NCBI GenBank assembly: GCA_029449235.1
Contig: JANATG010000005.1
Coordinates: forward strand, 2,232,001 to 2,296,000
DNA: 64,000 nucleotides
Direction of reading: 5' to 3'
DNA from: Linnemannia schmuckeri
Lineage: Eukaryota; Mortierellomycota; Mortierellomycetes; Mortierellales; Mortierellaceae
Shown here: in pieces, positions 10,048 through 21,505 of the stretch
How positions within the stretch are numbered: position 1 is the first letter of the stretch
Layout: every line of letters begins with the position of its first letter
The notes under the pieces: model-generated
The model's input: the letters and a program-made list of their open reading frames with translations, nothing else
Database searches by the model: none
What the model was told of the DNA's origin: nothing
Made by a program: the position numbers and the translations under genes

Positions 10048-11395
10048 ATCTCTATCGGAATTCAACTCATCACTGAACGCTCATGCTTGTTCTTGGATGA
10101 GCCTCCAAGTGTTCTATATGCAATGGCAGGTAAAGTCTACGCGTTTGTTAAAGCAAAAATGTAACTGTCAAAAAATGTTTTTTTGGAAACTTGCTGACCC
10201 TTTCATCTTAAGATCTTCAAAGCCAATACGGTGTTTTTGAGGCTTCAGGTAAATCGCAGCCAGTGGTGGAACGATCATTCGCACCATCCATCAGCCTCGC
10301 TTGGATATTTGGCATGTCTTTGATAAAGTGATCCTGCTTGTGACAAGAGGATGTGCGGCCTACTCTGAAGGCGCGCCGACAGGGTCGTCGACTACATTAA
10401 AGAAACTTGACATGTCACCATTGCTTTCACCAATGTTCCAGGTAAATTTCAATGCCCTGTAGCTCACAAACAGCATGTGTATACATGCGTGAGTAGTATG
10501 GCTTTGTGACGCACCGTATTTACTTATTACATTTATATATTTCATCATGGACGCTGCCTCTGTGAACCTTCGGTCTGCCCAACTGGAAAAGGATACTAAA
10601 AAGGTTATAGTCGCCCCTGTCGATCGATTCAATGCTAACAAAAAGAGATGCTGGCATCACAGCTGCCCTCTCATTCGCTTGGCCAGCTGCCCAAGGTCAA
10701 CCCTCAATATGCCCACTTTAGCAAGGTCTTCCCGATTCTGATGCGCTGCTTCTTTATTAACACATTCCGGCAGAATGGACTGCACTTCAAAGTCTTCCAG
10801 CCTGTCATTATGGGTGTCATCGTGGCCATATACTTTACACCATTGGATAACAAACCCAGCGATGTCGTCAGTCGCTTTGGTATGTTGCAGTAGTCAACAC
10901 TTATTGTCTTCTCGAGAATTCTCAACAACATGACCATGTATCCCTTTGATGTACGTGCTTTCTCTTTACATTTGCTTCTAGATTTCAAGCGAAGGTAATT
11001 GCCAGCTTCACTCATAGACTTCCCATTTATTTATTTATTTATTTATTTTGTGCTTCGCCGTGTGACCTTATTTAGCGCGACATTGCATACTGCGAGATCT
11101 CTGACGAAGGAAACAGCCCAACGTCGCTCTTTTTATTGTTCTTGCTCAATGAGCTCCTCTTGACACGTTTGCGTCAATGGGAGCGACAGTGTTTATTCTT
11201 GTGATCACGGGGATGAAGATGACAGTGTTGAGATTCTTTTCGCTCTGGACCATTATTTTAAGGCAACATGAACACGGCGAGAGGGTCGATATGGCTTACA
11301 GGCTTCATCATCCTCACCATGAGTGCCGTGGTATGCTCCATTGCTATTCGGCTCCGTTCAAGTGTTGTTGCTCAAAACTGTGTACTTTTTCATGA
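10048..11395 (+). pseudogene. Decayed ABCG-type ABC transporter (half-transporter)
   Basis: Fragments of one ABC transporter appear in order but in changing frames. At 10054-10130 there is a signature-helix-like RISIGIQLITER followed by Walker B CLFLDEPPS and a donor-like gtaaag. At 10279-10380 there is TIIRTIHQPRLDIWHVFDKVILL, the H-loop His. At 10548-10640 there is DAASVNLRSAQLEKDTK. At 10650-10893 there is the first membrane segment of an ABC2 domain (NTFRQNGLHFKVFQPVIMG, then NKPSDVVSRFGM). Near 11076-11390 come DIAYCEISDEG and further membrane pieces. Walker A and the 5' part are not found. Order NBD-TMD and the IHQPR motif point to the ABCG/White family. Multiple frameshifts and stops make it non-functional. 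Confidence 0.75.
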
Positions 11396-11463
11396 TGGAA
11401 ATGAAGACTCGTAACCCACATGTCTGTTATTTATTTTTTCGATATAGAGAGACCAAGGATGTT

Positions 11464-11856
11464 CTACGCTGCGCGTAAAAAAGAATAGAAAATGCAAACA
11501 AATAATGCGGAAAAAGACATACCTTGTGGTATATGGTTTGATGCGACGAGATAGGTATCGCATTCGGCGTAGAGGATCGGTGAGTCCATGTTAGAAGGGG
11601 AAGGGCCTGTTCGTGTGTGTTGTGATAAATAGTTTTGTCTGGGGGGAAGGGGGAGTTTTGTTGTCGTCGTTGTAGCTGAGGTGCCCACCGAATCTGATCC
11701 ACTATTTGTGCAGTTGAAAACATTCGCAATCGTTTTTGCTTTTTCTGTTTGGATAAGAAACCAGATATGTCTATGGCGTTTATGCTTGAAAAGAAGAGGA
11801 AACATGGGGATAAGAGTAAGAGTGAGAGTAAGATTGAGGAAAGTACGAAAGGACAT
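11464..11856 (-). other. Possible fragment of a type II membrane protein
   Basis: An open frame with ATG at 11856 gives a short N-terminus, a hydrophobic segment (FLNLTLTLTLIPMFPLLF), a basic stretch and a stem-like Thr/Pro region. It ends in a donor-like CAAG|GTATGT at about 11519. No matching downstream exon is visible before the dead ABC transporter. It could be the orphan first exon of a Golgi protein, or chance. Confidence 0.22.
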
Positions 11857-12565
11857 CGATCAGAATGTCTCCTTGCAACTCAAAAGGTCATCGGCCATTC
11901 CTCCATTTTCTGCAAAATGGTAAGGTGGTAAACGCCGCGTCCTTGCGCTTGCTCTTGCACTCTCCTTCGCATAAAAAAATCTTCCTCTTCCCCTCCAAGT
12001 GTCTTGGATTCCCTTGCTCTTCTCCGTGAGAGAAGAGTGTCTCTTAGGGTTGTACTATAACAGAACAATGAAAACATCAAACATGTCCATGTCAAAACAA
12101 CATATCTAGGAGAAACTTTTTACTTCCGCGTTGAAACGCTTAAAAGGCGTTTGCGTTCTCAAAAATCTCGGGGTGTGCGTTGTTTCTTTAGATGTCGGCC
12201 ATGCAGCTATGGCGCCGAATCTACTGGATGGAGTATTGCAGGCGAAATCTTCATTCACTCCCTTGGGTTTCCCTGGTTGTGCCCTTGGAAAAATAAAATT
12301 TGCAATCTCTTTGAAGGATTTGAGCACCACCGCTTAGGATGCATTTTTTGTTTGCTTTTCTTTCTTCCTCTCTCCTCCTTTTGATTTTTACCTATAACAA
12401 ACAAGGCTTCTTCTCCGCAACAAAAAGTCCACTTCTTCGTCAGACCTCTTTTCCACTGTAGCCCTCTTATGCCTTCGATTTGCCCATCCACTCGCTTCCA
12501 TTCATTTGCTGCAGGACATCATACCTTTTAATCTCACCCTCATATCCATACTACAATAGTACAAA

Positions 12566-13600
12566 ATGCGTTTCATCAGCCTCGCTATCCTCTTTGCAAT
12601 TACCATGCTAAATGATTGTTGCTGCTCAAGGCGCTGATCCCGCCGCCACAGCCGGTCCCATCACCAACACCGGCCCTTTCACCAGGGCCGGCTTTTTGGC
12701 CTCTTGCCAAACCAGCGGCCAGATTGCCCTTACATATAGCGAGGGTCCTTCAAAGGCAAACAATGAAGATGCTCAAGATGTAGAAGACGGCCCAGGCCAA
12801 GGTGACCTTCTTCGCCAATGCGACCTGGCTCCTGTATATGCAATACGCCGATGTAACCCGCCATGCCTACCGCGACGGTCATTTGATCGGCATGACCTAC
12901 TGTCTCCCCTCCGATACCTCTGCCGGGCTCACCAACAGCGACATCAAAGAGGACATTGCCCGCGCCTCATGTACGATCCAGGACCTGATCGGCGTCTACC
13001 CAAAGTACATCAAGCTCTACGAGTCTAACCTCCAGGACTCGCGTTTGCTCAATCTTGTCAAGTCTATGGGCTATATCCTCGTTGGCTGGAACATGGACGA
13101 GGAGGACTACAAGTACAACACTGCTGCGAAATCCCCTCAGATTGCAGAGGTGTTTGATGCCATGTTTTCCAAGCAGATGGGTAGCTACGACCGCAAGGGC
13201 TCCTATGTAGTTGCCGGATACGATGTCCCCACCAGCGGTGCCGCCTCGGGTCCGCCCATGGTCATCAATACCATCCAGGCCCACGGCTACGACATGGTTT
13301 GTCTCAACGGCTGCGGCAACGACAAGACCCCCTACAAGAAGGACCCCGTCCTCAACAACGGTTATGTCGGTGACACAAAGTCCTTTGGCGCTGTCGAATA
13401 CAGACACGGTCAAAGTTCTGTCAGCTATTCCTCCTACAGAAAATAGCAAAGTAAGACTGCATTTCCTGCTGAAAACGATGGTAAGATTACCCAGGATACA
13501 ACTTCCAAGTCTGCTGAGCTCTTGACTTACGGCTTTTGCATCCGTTATGGCCATTGTTCCTGCTCTCGCAATCGCGTACTTGATTCAAAAATGCACCCCT
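12566..13600 (+). pseudogene. Decayed polysaccharide deacetylase (CE4, chitin deacetylase-like), GPI-type
   Basis: ATG at 12566 opens a signal peptide (MRFISLAILFAITML). The reading then needs a frame change at about 12610 to continue as MIVAAQGADPAA. The CE4 fold follows: GQIALTYSEGPS (motif 1), VTFFANATWLLY, GHLIGMTYCLPSD (motif 2), the long central stretch SMGYILVGWNMDEEDY, and a Thr/Ser-rich tail. A hydrophobic GPI-like end (VMAIVPALAIAYL) lies near 13545-13590 in another frame. Defects: frameshift ~12610, frameshift ~12763, TAG at 12781-12783, stop 13444-13446, frameshift ~13530. Motif 1 lacks the Asp-Asp of TFDDGP and motif 2 lacks the second metal-binding His, so even the ancestral protein was probably not a standard deacetylase. 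Confidence 0.78.
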
Positions 13601-13933
13601 TCTTTTCAGTTTCCCAACAGCAAAATAATAAGCAACAAAAATAATTCAAATAAACCAGCGAAATCAATGCAAAAAACAAAAACAAAAAAAAAAAAAATTC
13701 TGCCTGCCTCATTGTCTGTTGCATTGGTGTCTTTTTGGACTTGGACATTTTTCGCTTCTCTCCGTGGATTTTTTTTTTCTATTAGCATGTTTGTTTGCCA
13801 GGCAAAGGCAACAAAGACAAAGATGCATGACCCGCAACCCTGATCAAAGACGTAAAAATGAAAACGGTATTATTAAATTTTTATTCTACAAAATTGATTG
13901 ATTATTGTTGTTAACGTTATTGCTGTGATTGTT

Positions 13934-16900
13934 TTAGTGGAAGTACTTCTGCAAGCTGCCTCCTAGGTAGACCTCAATGTCAGCGATGACCTGCTGGGTC
14001 AAGGCCTCAACCTCATGGTCATCATCCTCCATCAATTCAGCCAAGAAGGGGATGGTCTCGGGCAAGAGAATCAAGAACTCCTCACCCAGACGCTTGTAGA
14101 ACTCCTGGAGGACCTTGAGTGCTGACAGACGGATCTGCTTATTATCCTCGCGTGTCTTCAACAAGACCTGGTAGTTCAAGGGCTTCCAGAGAGCATCGTT
14201 CGACAATGTAACGGCTAACTGACCCAAACATGGGACCAACCAGGTGTTCATCCTGTTCTCATACGACTTCCATTCCGTGCCTGCAACATCCACAGTCTGG
14301 TTCGATGTCACCAACAACTGGTTGACCAAGGGGTGCAACAACTTTTCGAACCGGTCGGCGTTCCAAAGCCCGTCGTTGTCGTGCAAGAAGCACTTGTTGA
14401 GTGACGAGATCATCCATGGCCACAACTCATCCATCTCTCTCTTCTTAATCACGGCACCATCCTTGGAATCCTCATCGTCATCATCCTCGTACGAGGAAGC
14501 GGCAGCGGCCTTGGCTTGCTTGGCATAGCCAGTCAACGATTCGATGACATGATCCACGACATAGCCATAGTAAGGCGTGACAATCGACTTGAGCTGCTCG
14601 AGAAGGGCGTTCAGCAACTTGTAGAAGAAGATCAGACGGTCCTGCATGTCCTTGAACGAAGCCTTGGCAACCTGCAACTCGGTCGTAGCCCAATCCAGCG
14701 ACTTGAGGAACAGGGGCTTGAACAAAGTCTCATTCAATTTCATCACCAACTGCATGAAGGCACCAATGACAGCCTCCTCCACAACAGCAATAGTCGACTG
14801 CTTCTCGGCATCGTGACCATGGACACGGCGATAATCAAAGGCACCGAGGAAGAACTTGAAAATCTGCTTGTAGTGAACGGCAATGACATCGCGGGGCATG
14901 GCAGTGATCGTTTGGCTGACAAGATCAAACAAGGCCAAGACGGAATCCTTACCATCCTTGACAGCGGTTTCGTAGTATCCAAGGACGGGGGGAAGCAAGA
15001 TACGGGGCTGGATGTGTACGGCCATCTCGGACAACAGCTTCTTGTTCTTTTCCCGGATCTGGAGCTTTGAGGCATCGGCTCCCTCGTATCCGGCCAAAAC
15101 GGGGTGCAGAGTGCTGGCGAGAATCTTGGTGACATATGAGCTGAGGAACTGGGGAAGGACCTTGATCAAGGTCTCAAGGTGAGCGACAACGGCAAGCTGG
15201 AGCAAGACCGAGTTGTTGTAACGGCTCGATTTCTTGCCTTCGGCCTCGGCAGCGGCAGCGGCAGCAGCAGCTGAAGCGTTGGTGCTGATGAGCGTGCTGC
15301 TGAGAATAGAAAGGACCACAGGCATAAACTTGGGCAAGAAGGGAACAACGCGAACACCGAGTTCTTGGGCCATGAAGGTGAGGCAGACCAAGCACGAGGC
15401 CTTGACTTGCTCGTTGGCGTGCAACAAACCGCTGGATCCGATCAAAGTGGGCATGATCTTGGTCATCTCAGCAGGGTGCGAGGCTCCGAATTGGCGGACA
15501 ATAGTCGAGAGACACAACAAAGCAGTCTGCTTGTTGATAGCAACCTCCTCGGCAGTGGCGCCCTCGACCTGATCGGTCTCGAGCACCTTTCTCAAGTTCT
15601 CGCTCACTCCGACAACCATATCGACATAAATGGTAGGGACAGCGGCAGGGCTTCCAGGAACGTTCATAATCTTCTGGTTGAAGAGACCCATGGCCTTGCG
15701 ACGGATAGTGCTGTCCTTATGTTCGAACAAGGCGACCATAATCTTGACGAATGAGGGCAGCGACAAGAGAATGTGAACCTTGTCGAGGACGTCGTAGGTG
15801 ACCTTGACAATACCGCGCCAGAACTTGTTGACCAAAATCGACTGCTCTTTGCGGGTGGCCAGCAGATTGACAAAGTTGCTGAACGATCCAATCAAGGTCA
15901 AAATGCGCTCAGCCAACTTGAGGTAGTAACCCTCAAGGACACGCTCCGATGAGGGATCCATGTTGGTCTGAGTCAAGATCTTGGACAAGAACAACTTGGA
16001 AGTCAAAACGTTGGCACTGAAGGTCAGTGCGGCGAGCTTGAACTGACGGATCTGCTTGTTGTTGTGGGTCCTGTATAAGTTCGTGCGCCAGGAAAAATAA
16101 ATAAATGGGGTTAGCTGCTGAAAAAAAACGCAATAGACATCGACAAGAAAAAAAAGAGGGAAGGGACGAGCACATACTTGACATCAAAGAGGTGCTCCTC
16201 CATCTCGACATCTTCACCCTCGACCTTCTCGTTGGGCAAGGCCTGGATAATATCCATAAGGGCAATGACGGCCTTCATCTGGACAACAGCCGAGAACTGG
16301 TTCGAGAGAGCAAGAGCAAACTCGCTCAAAGAGTCGGCCTCGGTCTGGTGGCCCTTGCCAGCACGCTCGGTGTACTTCTCGACCACCATACAGATGACAA
16401 CGTGCAAGAAGTCCTCCTCACCCAGAGTGGCAATCAGAATCGAGAAAAGACGAAGACGGCGATGCTTGGGGATGTGGAACAAGGCGTCGACAAAGACCTT
16501 GATGATAGGGCGAACCTGGAAGGCCAAGGTCTGACCGGCTTCGCTCTGGCGACGATGGGCAGCCACCAGTGGGGGGATAATCTTTTCCAAGGTCTGCTGG
16601 ATAACGTGGAAACTATAGTTGTCGTCCTGACGCAAGACGTTGGCGCCCATGAAGGTGAAGACGGGCATGATGTTGTGGAGAACCTTGTTGGGGCAGAAAG
16701 AAGCGATAGCAGCCATGAGCAAGAGAGCCTGGTTGTGAGTCTGAGGGTTGCCAGTAGCACGGATGCAGCTGACGACCAAATCGACGCGGAGAACATCATC
16801 GTCGACCGCGATACCCCTCTCTTCAGTCTGGCGAATGTAGGTGGTGAGGCTCGAGAGCAACAGCTGGTTGATGTATTCGATCGAGATAGGGATGTTGAGA

Positions 16901-19900
16901 AGGTCCGAATTCATGATGGTCGAGAGAATCTCAAACAAGGGCATGATGAGCAAATTGGAATCTTTCACCTCCTTGGACTCGAGCAACTCCAAGACGGAAA
17001 CAAGGCGGTGAAGAGAATCGACCACAACACTGGGGCGTGAAGAGTCGGTAGCAACCTTGCGCTGGCGCTTCGAAGCACCGCCCTCCTCGTCGGCCTGAGC
17101 CTCCTTGACGATGCTGGATTGGATAAGAGCCAACTCGTAGATGATGAGGTCGCTGGCAATAGGGATCTCGCGGAGGACCCGCTTGACGACACGAACAGTC
17201 TCCTGAGGAGCATTGGTGGCAAGGTCAATAAGGACCTTGAAGACATCGCGCTTGAGGGTAGCGCTGAATCCTGCAAAGAAGGTGCTGTTGATCTGGGCGA
17301 GGGCCAGACGACGGAAGGATGAGCTCGACTCTTCGGTATCAGTGTTGGTGGCGGCAGTGTTGTCGAGCTTCAAAAGCTGCAAGAAAGCGGTCCTGAAGCG
17401 GTTAGACTTGCCCTCCATGAGAGGAGTGGTCTCGGTCGAGAAACAGCGCACCAGGTAACGGGCTAGATCGGTGTGAACCTCCTGGTCAAGCTGTCTAGCA
17501 AAGGTTGAGTGGACCAAGTTCTCGATCAAGGGCAGCAGGACCCTCAACTTGGTAGGCGAGTGGACGTTCTCAACAAGATGCAAAAGCTCGACACGGCTGC
17601 TGGTGCGGTCAAATCCAAGGACATGTGAGAGAATGAAGGCGAGATAGGCATCCTTTGCCGCTGCGACCTCCTCAGACTCGCCGGAGGCAGAGTTCAGGTT
17701 CTCGGACAAGTAAATGACAATATACCCATTATCGGTGATGAACTCGCTGCGAGCCTTGAGAAATCCGGCCAAAAATGATTGAACCTGACCAGGCAAAAGG
17801 AACTCGAGTTGGTCCGAGGTCTTGCCGTAAAAGGAGTCGTATCTGTAAATGTCAGCAGCAGCGCCCTTGCCCTTCTTGCCTGTGACCTTAACCTTGGGGT
17901 AGAGAGTAGACACCAAGTTGAGACAGTCGAGGGCGGTCTCACGAACAGATCTAGAGCTGTGTCCGAGAGCCAACAAGAGAGTAGGGATGACAACCTGGAA
18001 GTCGGGAGCGTCGGCAACAGACTTTGCGGTGTAGGCTTGCAGATAGGCGCTGGCAATCTGAAGAGAGCGGAGGCGGACCAAAGTGGAGGCAGAGGCGTCG
18101 GTCCAGACATTGCACAAGAACTCGATCGAGTCGTCGCTCAAGTGAAGCTCAAACAACTTTTCGAGCATCTGCTCGTAAGGGGTCATGCGAGAGGGTTCAA
18201 CAAAGACCTTGTAGAGCGACAGGAGGATAGCGCGGTATTCGGAAGGAGGCTCTGACGACAACCACGACTCGGTCGACTTGGCAGGCTTCTTGAGGTCGGT
18301 GACAATGTTCAACAACGAAAAGTGAAGGGCGGAGAGCTCAACCAAGGGCACCCATGACTTGGAGGTGACCTGAAGAAGGAACTCCTTGGAGGGGAGTCCA
18401 GCTTCGCTGTTAATGACAGTGGTTTTGGACGTCGAGGAGTGGTTCTTGAGGAGCCTGACAAGATGAGGGACGAAGGTGGAAGCGACCTTAACCTGTTGAG
18501 CAGCCTTCAACAAGTTGATAGTCTTGGTAATGACAAAAATCGACAAGAGACGGAAGATGTTGTTCTTACTGTCGAGACCTTGAACAAAGACGTCAAGGCT
18601 GTGTGTCAAGTTAGGGCTAGCCACAACATTGGCGGCCAAGGTGTTGATCATGACAACGTCAGCAGCAGCCATGGTCTCGGCCGAAGGTGCGCCCGAAGAT
18701 TCCTTGGGGAAGTCCTTGAGAACGACGTCAATGTTCTTCAGGAGTGGCTCGTTCTTGAGCTCCGATGTGTTGATCCTGGAGATGACAGACTTACTGACCT
18801 TGTGAAGATCCTTGACGAGGAAAATGTTGGCGACAATGATTGAGAGAACCTCTTCCCGCATGTTCTTATGAGTAGCGAGGAAGTTGGTCAAAAGGTAGAC
18901 AAGAGCGTGGCGACGGGATCCGCGACTGGAGGTAGGAGAGGTAATGACGTTGACCAAAGCCGAGAGGAGATCCTGAACGGGAATGAATGCGTTTAACTTC
19001 ATGCTCAAAACTTGAAGAACGATCCTCTCATCGTCATCCTGAATGCGAGCGAGCAGGGCGTCCCTGACAAAAGTATCCTTGTTGTTAGGGTTGGCGAGCT
19101 CCGATGTGTTCTCCTTCAAGATCTCGCCCAACTTCTTTACAGCGATGAGACGGATGGATGCTTCGGGATGGTTGACACTGAGGAAGAGGGTGGTGTTGGA
19201 CTCCTTGAGAGGCTGGTGGCGAGTTCCGTTGAAAGCCTTAGCGATAAAGGAGTAGAGATGGCTGTGGGTCTTGGAGTGTTCCTCATCCTTAGAGTCAGAC
19301 AACTTTTGCTGGAGGGCGGCGTCCAGATCCTGAGAGTAGTTCTCGTGGAGAACGGTCAAAACGGAAAGAGTCTTGTAGTTCATCTCAGCGGTCTCGTCCT
19401 GTGCGCGCTCTGCAAGATAAAGATCCAGAACAGTAGAACAGACGCCGTGGACAATTGATGAAGGGAGATGTTCCTCCTTCAAGATGGTATTAAGAACGAA
19501 CGAATAGTTTTCGTGTTCTCCGGAATGTTTGGCGAGGGCGATGAGGAAGGGGTAGAGGAAACGCTGGGCACTGTACTTTTGGAGAAGGGTGAGCAAGACA
19601 GTAGAGATCCCATCGATCCTGGCCAAAGTCTTGAAGGCGCGCTCTGGAAACTCCTCAAAAGTCTCCTGAGTCTGACAGATGTGAACCAGACAGAGCAACA
19701 TTTGGAACGCGTTCGAGTAGCTGGTGGTCATGGTGGTGAATAAAGATGAGAGAACCTCCATTGTGAGAGTGGCACGTTCCGAAATTTGTGAGACGATCAT
19801 GTACGAAGCAATCTATATTAACAGGATAAGGGCATTTATCATGTTAATCTTGGTTGTAACACCACCTCGTTTTTTTTTCTGTTTTGCAAGTATATATGCT

Positions 19901-20284
19901 GCACCATGTGATGAAAATGTGTTACCTGGTACTCAGGTGAATTCTTGGCCTTTAGTCCGTCGAGGATATATGGGAAAATCGCAGTCAAAACCTCGTCTGT
20001 GATTGCGGGCAAGGTGGCGATGTACTGCAACATGACTGCGGCGTAGAAGGACATGAGGGTCTTGAAAGAGGTACGGCGGGTCACAGCCTGGAGAACCGTC
20101 TCGCAGATGAACTCAACAAGAGAACGATCCTTAAGCATGCTCTGAATCAACAAAGTCCTGTCCAAAGGCTGCTTACTCTTGCGAACTGGGCGGAGAAAAG
20201 CCCAACGACTCGTCTCCCTATTATGTCCAAGGAGGTACAACTGCATTAGTACTCGATATTCCCACTGTTCGTTCCTGCCTAAGC

Positions 20285-20328
<44 letters not shown>

Positions 20329-20908
20329 GTAGACTGAAAGGTACATACTCGATCTGGAGGATGGAGACCATGGTGACAAAGAGCGCAGTTTCGTGGTAAG
20401 GGAGAATGGCGTGCATGACGGCGTCAACGTTGTACTCGTTGATACGGAATCGACGAATGAGCCACTCCAGAGCCTTTCCTGCTGGCTTCAACATGAAGTA
20501 GGGCGACATTTGTCGAAGGAACAATGTGATACTCTCGTCCAATTTTGCATTATCCTCCTTGGTCTATGTTGTTCGTTGAATAGATAACAAACATGTTAGT
20601 CAATCAGTCACTTTGGAAGGTAAGATTAATTGCCACTGAAAAGGACACGAATGAAGTACCTGAAGTACGCGGTCGACGCCCTTCATAGATTCAGCAAAGA
20701 GGGTCTTCTCAAAGGCGGCGAATTTGGAGTCGAGCTGCTTGAGTTCTGTAATGCCGTTGACTCCGATGGAGTAGATTGTGTCGATATCATAGTCGGCGGC
20801 CTGTCTGGAGTCAAAGAGGAAGGATGCGCGGTGCTTTGTTGCCTTCTCGTAACCCTTTGTGACATCAGCGGTACCAATCTTTTTCAACTGCTGTGCTAAA
20901 GACGACAT
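13934..20908 (-). CDS. UTP10: UTP10 / HEATR1, U3 snoRNP (t-UTP) component
   Basis: Giant HEAT-repeat protein of the small-subunit processome; needed for rDNA transcription and early 18S pre-rRNA cleavage in the nucleolus. Five exons: 20908-20660, 20563-20349, 20274-19926, 19812-16178 and 16070-13934, in phase and giving 2194 residues, close to human HEATR1 (about 2140). The N-terminus MSSLAQQLKKIG and the segment EYRVLMQLYLLGHNRET fit the UTP10 N-terminal domain. Most of the rest is alpha-solenoid HEAT repeat. The C-terminal region around residues 1850-2010 (SIVTPYYGYVVDHV) matches the BP28CT domain, and the last repeats end GGSLQKYFH. Intron 2 is only 74 nt and mostly a poly(T) tract. The gene faces TRAP1 across about 600 bp. 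Confidence 0.95.
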
Positions 20909-21505
20909 CTTTATATATGTAGTGTTTATGGTGTGTGTATAGTGAGTGATATGAAATAAAATGCAAAAATAAAAGTATAAAAGTATTGAAGTAAAAACGG
21001 TATGAAATATGCAAGAGTGTGTGTAAAAGGAATGAAAGAATGTGATGAAATGAAAAAATACAAAAAAGAATAAAACAAAGAGAAAGGGGAGGGGTAGAGT
21101 GAAGGAAGAAGGAAGAAGAGGAAAGGAAAGGAACGACGCTCTCTTGGCTGAAGGAGAGATTGAACCAAATTGAGTCGAGGTGGGAGTGTGAGAGGGAGGA
21201 AAAGAGTAAAAGGTCAGAGCATACCTTCTGCTGTCAAAAAGAAAAAAAAGAAAAACACCAAATTTGTTTACAGTTGCACTAAGCCACCCAAAGTCAGTCA
21301 CCCAAAGCCAGCCAATTCCTTGACTGGCAACTACAATAGAAAGTCCCAGAAACTTGTCACTCACTTTGAATCACCCACTTCAGGTCCGACAGTTGAATAG
21401 GATAAAGTCCCGCTCTTCGCCCTTTTTTTTGTTCTCCTCCGTCCTCTTTCTCTGCCTCTTCCTTCGTCTTTTCTCATTCGCATTCATTCCGCTTCTCACG
21501 CAACC
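20909..21505. promoter_or_regulatory. Shared divergent promoter of UTP10 and TRAP1
   Basis: 597 bp between two start codons pointing apart. It contains A/G-rich DNA on the UTP10 side (a pyrimidine-rich leader on its sense strand) and a T/C-rich tract at 21418-21500 just before the TRAP1 ATG. No specific factor site was identified. Confidence 0.55.

Noticed and set aside
16105..17040. 311-codon open frame antisense to UTP10
   Set aside because: Shadow of the large HEAT-repeat exon; composition is that of a reversed coding strand.
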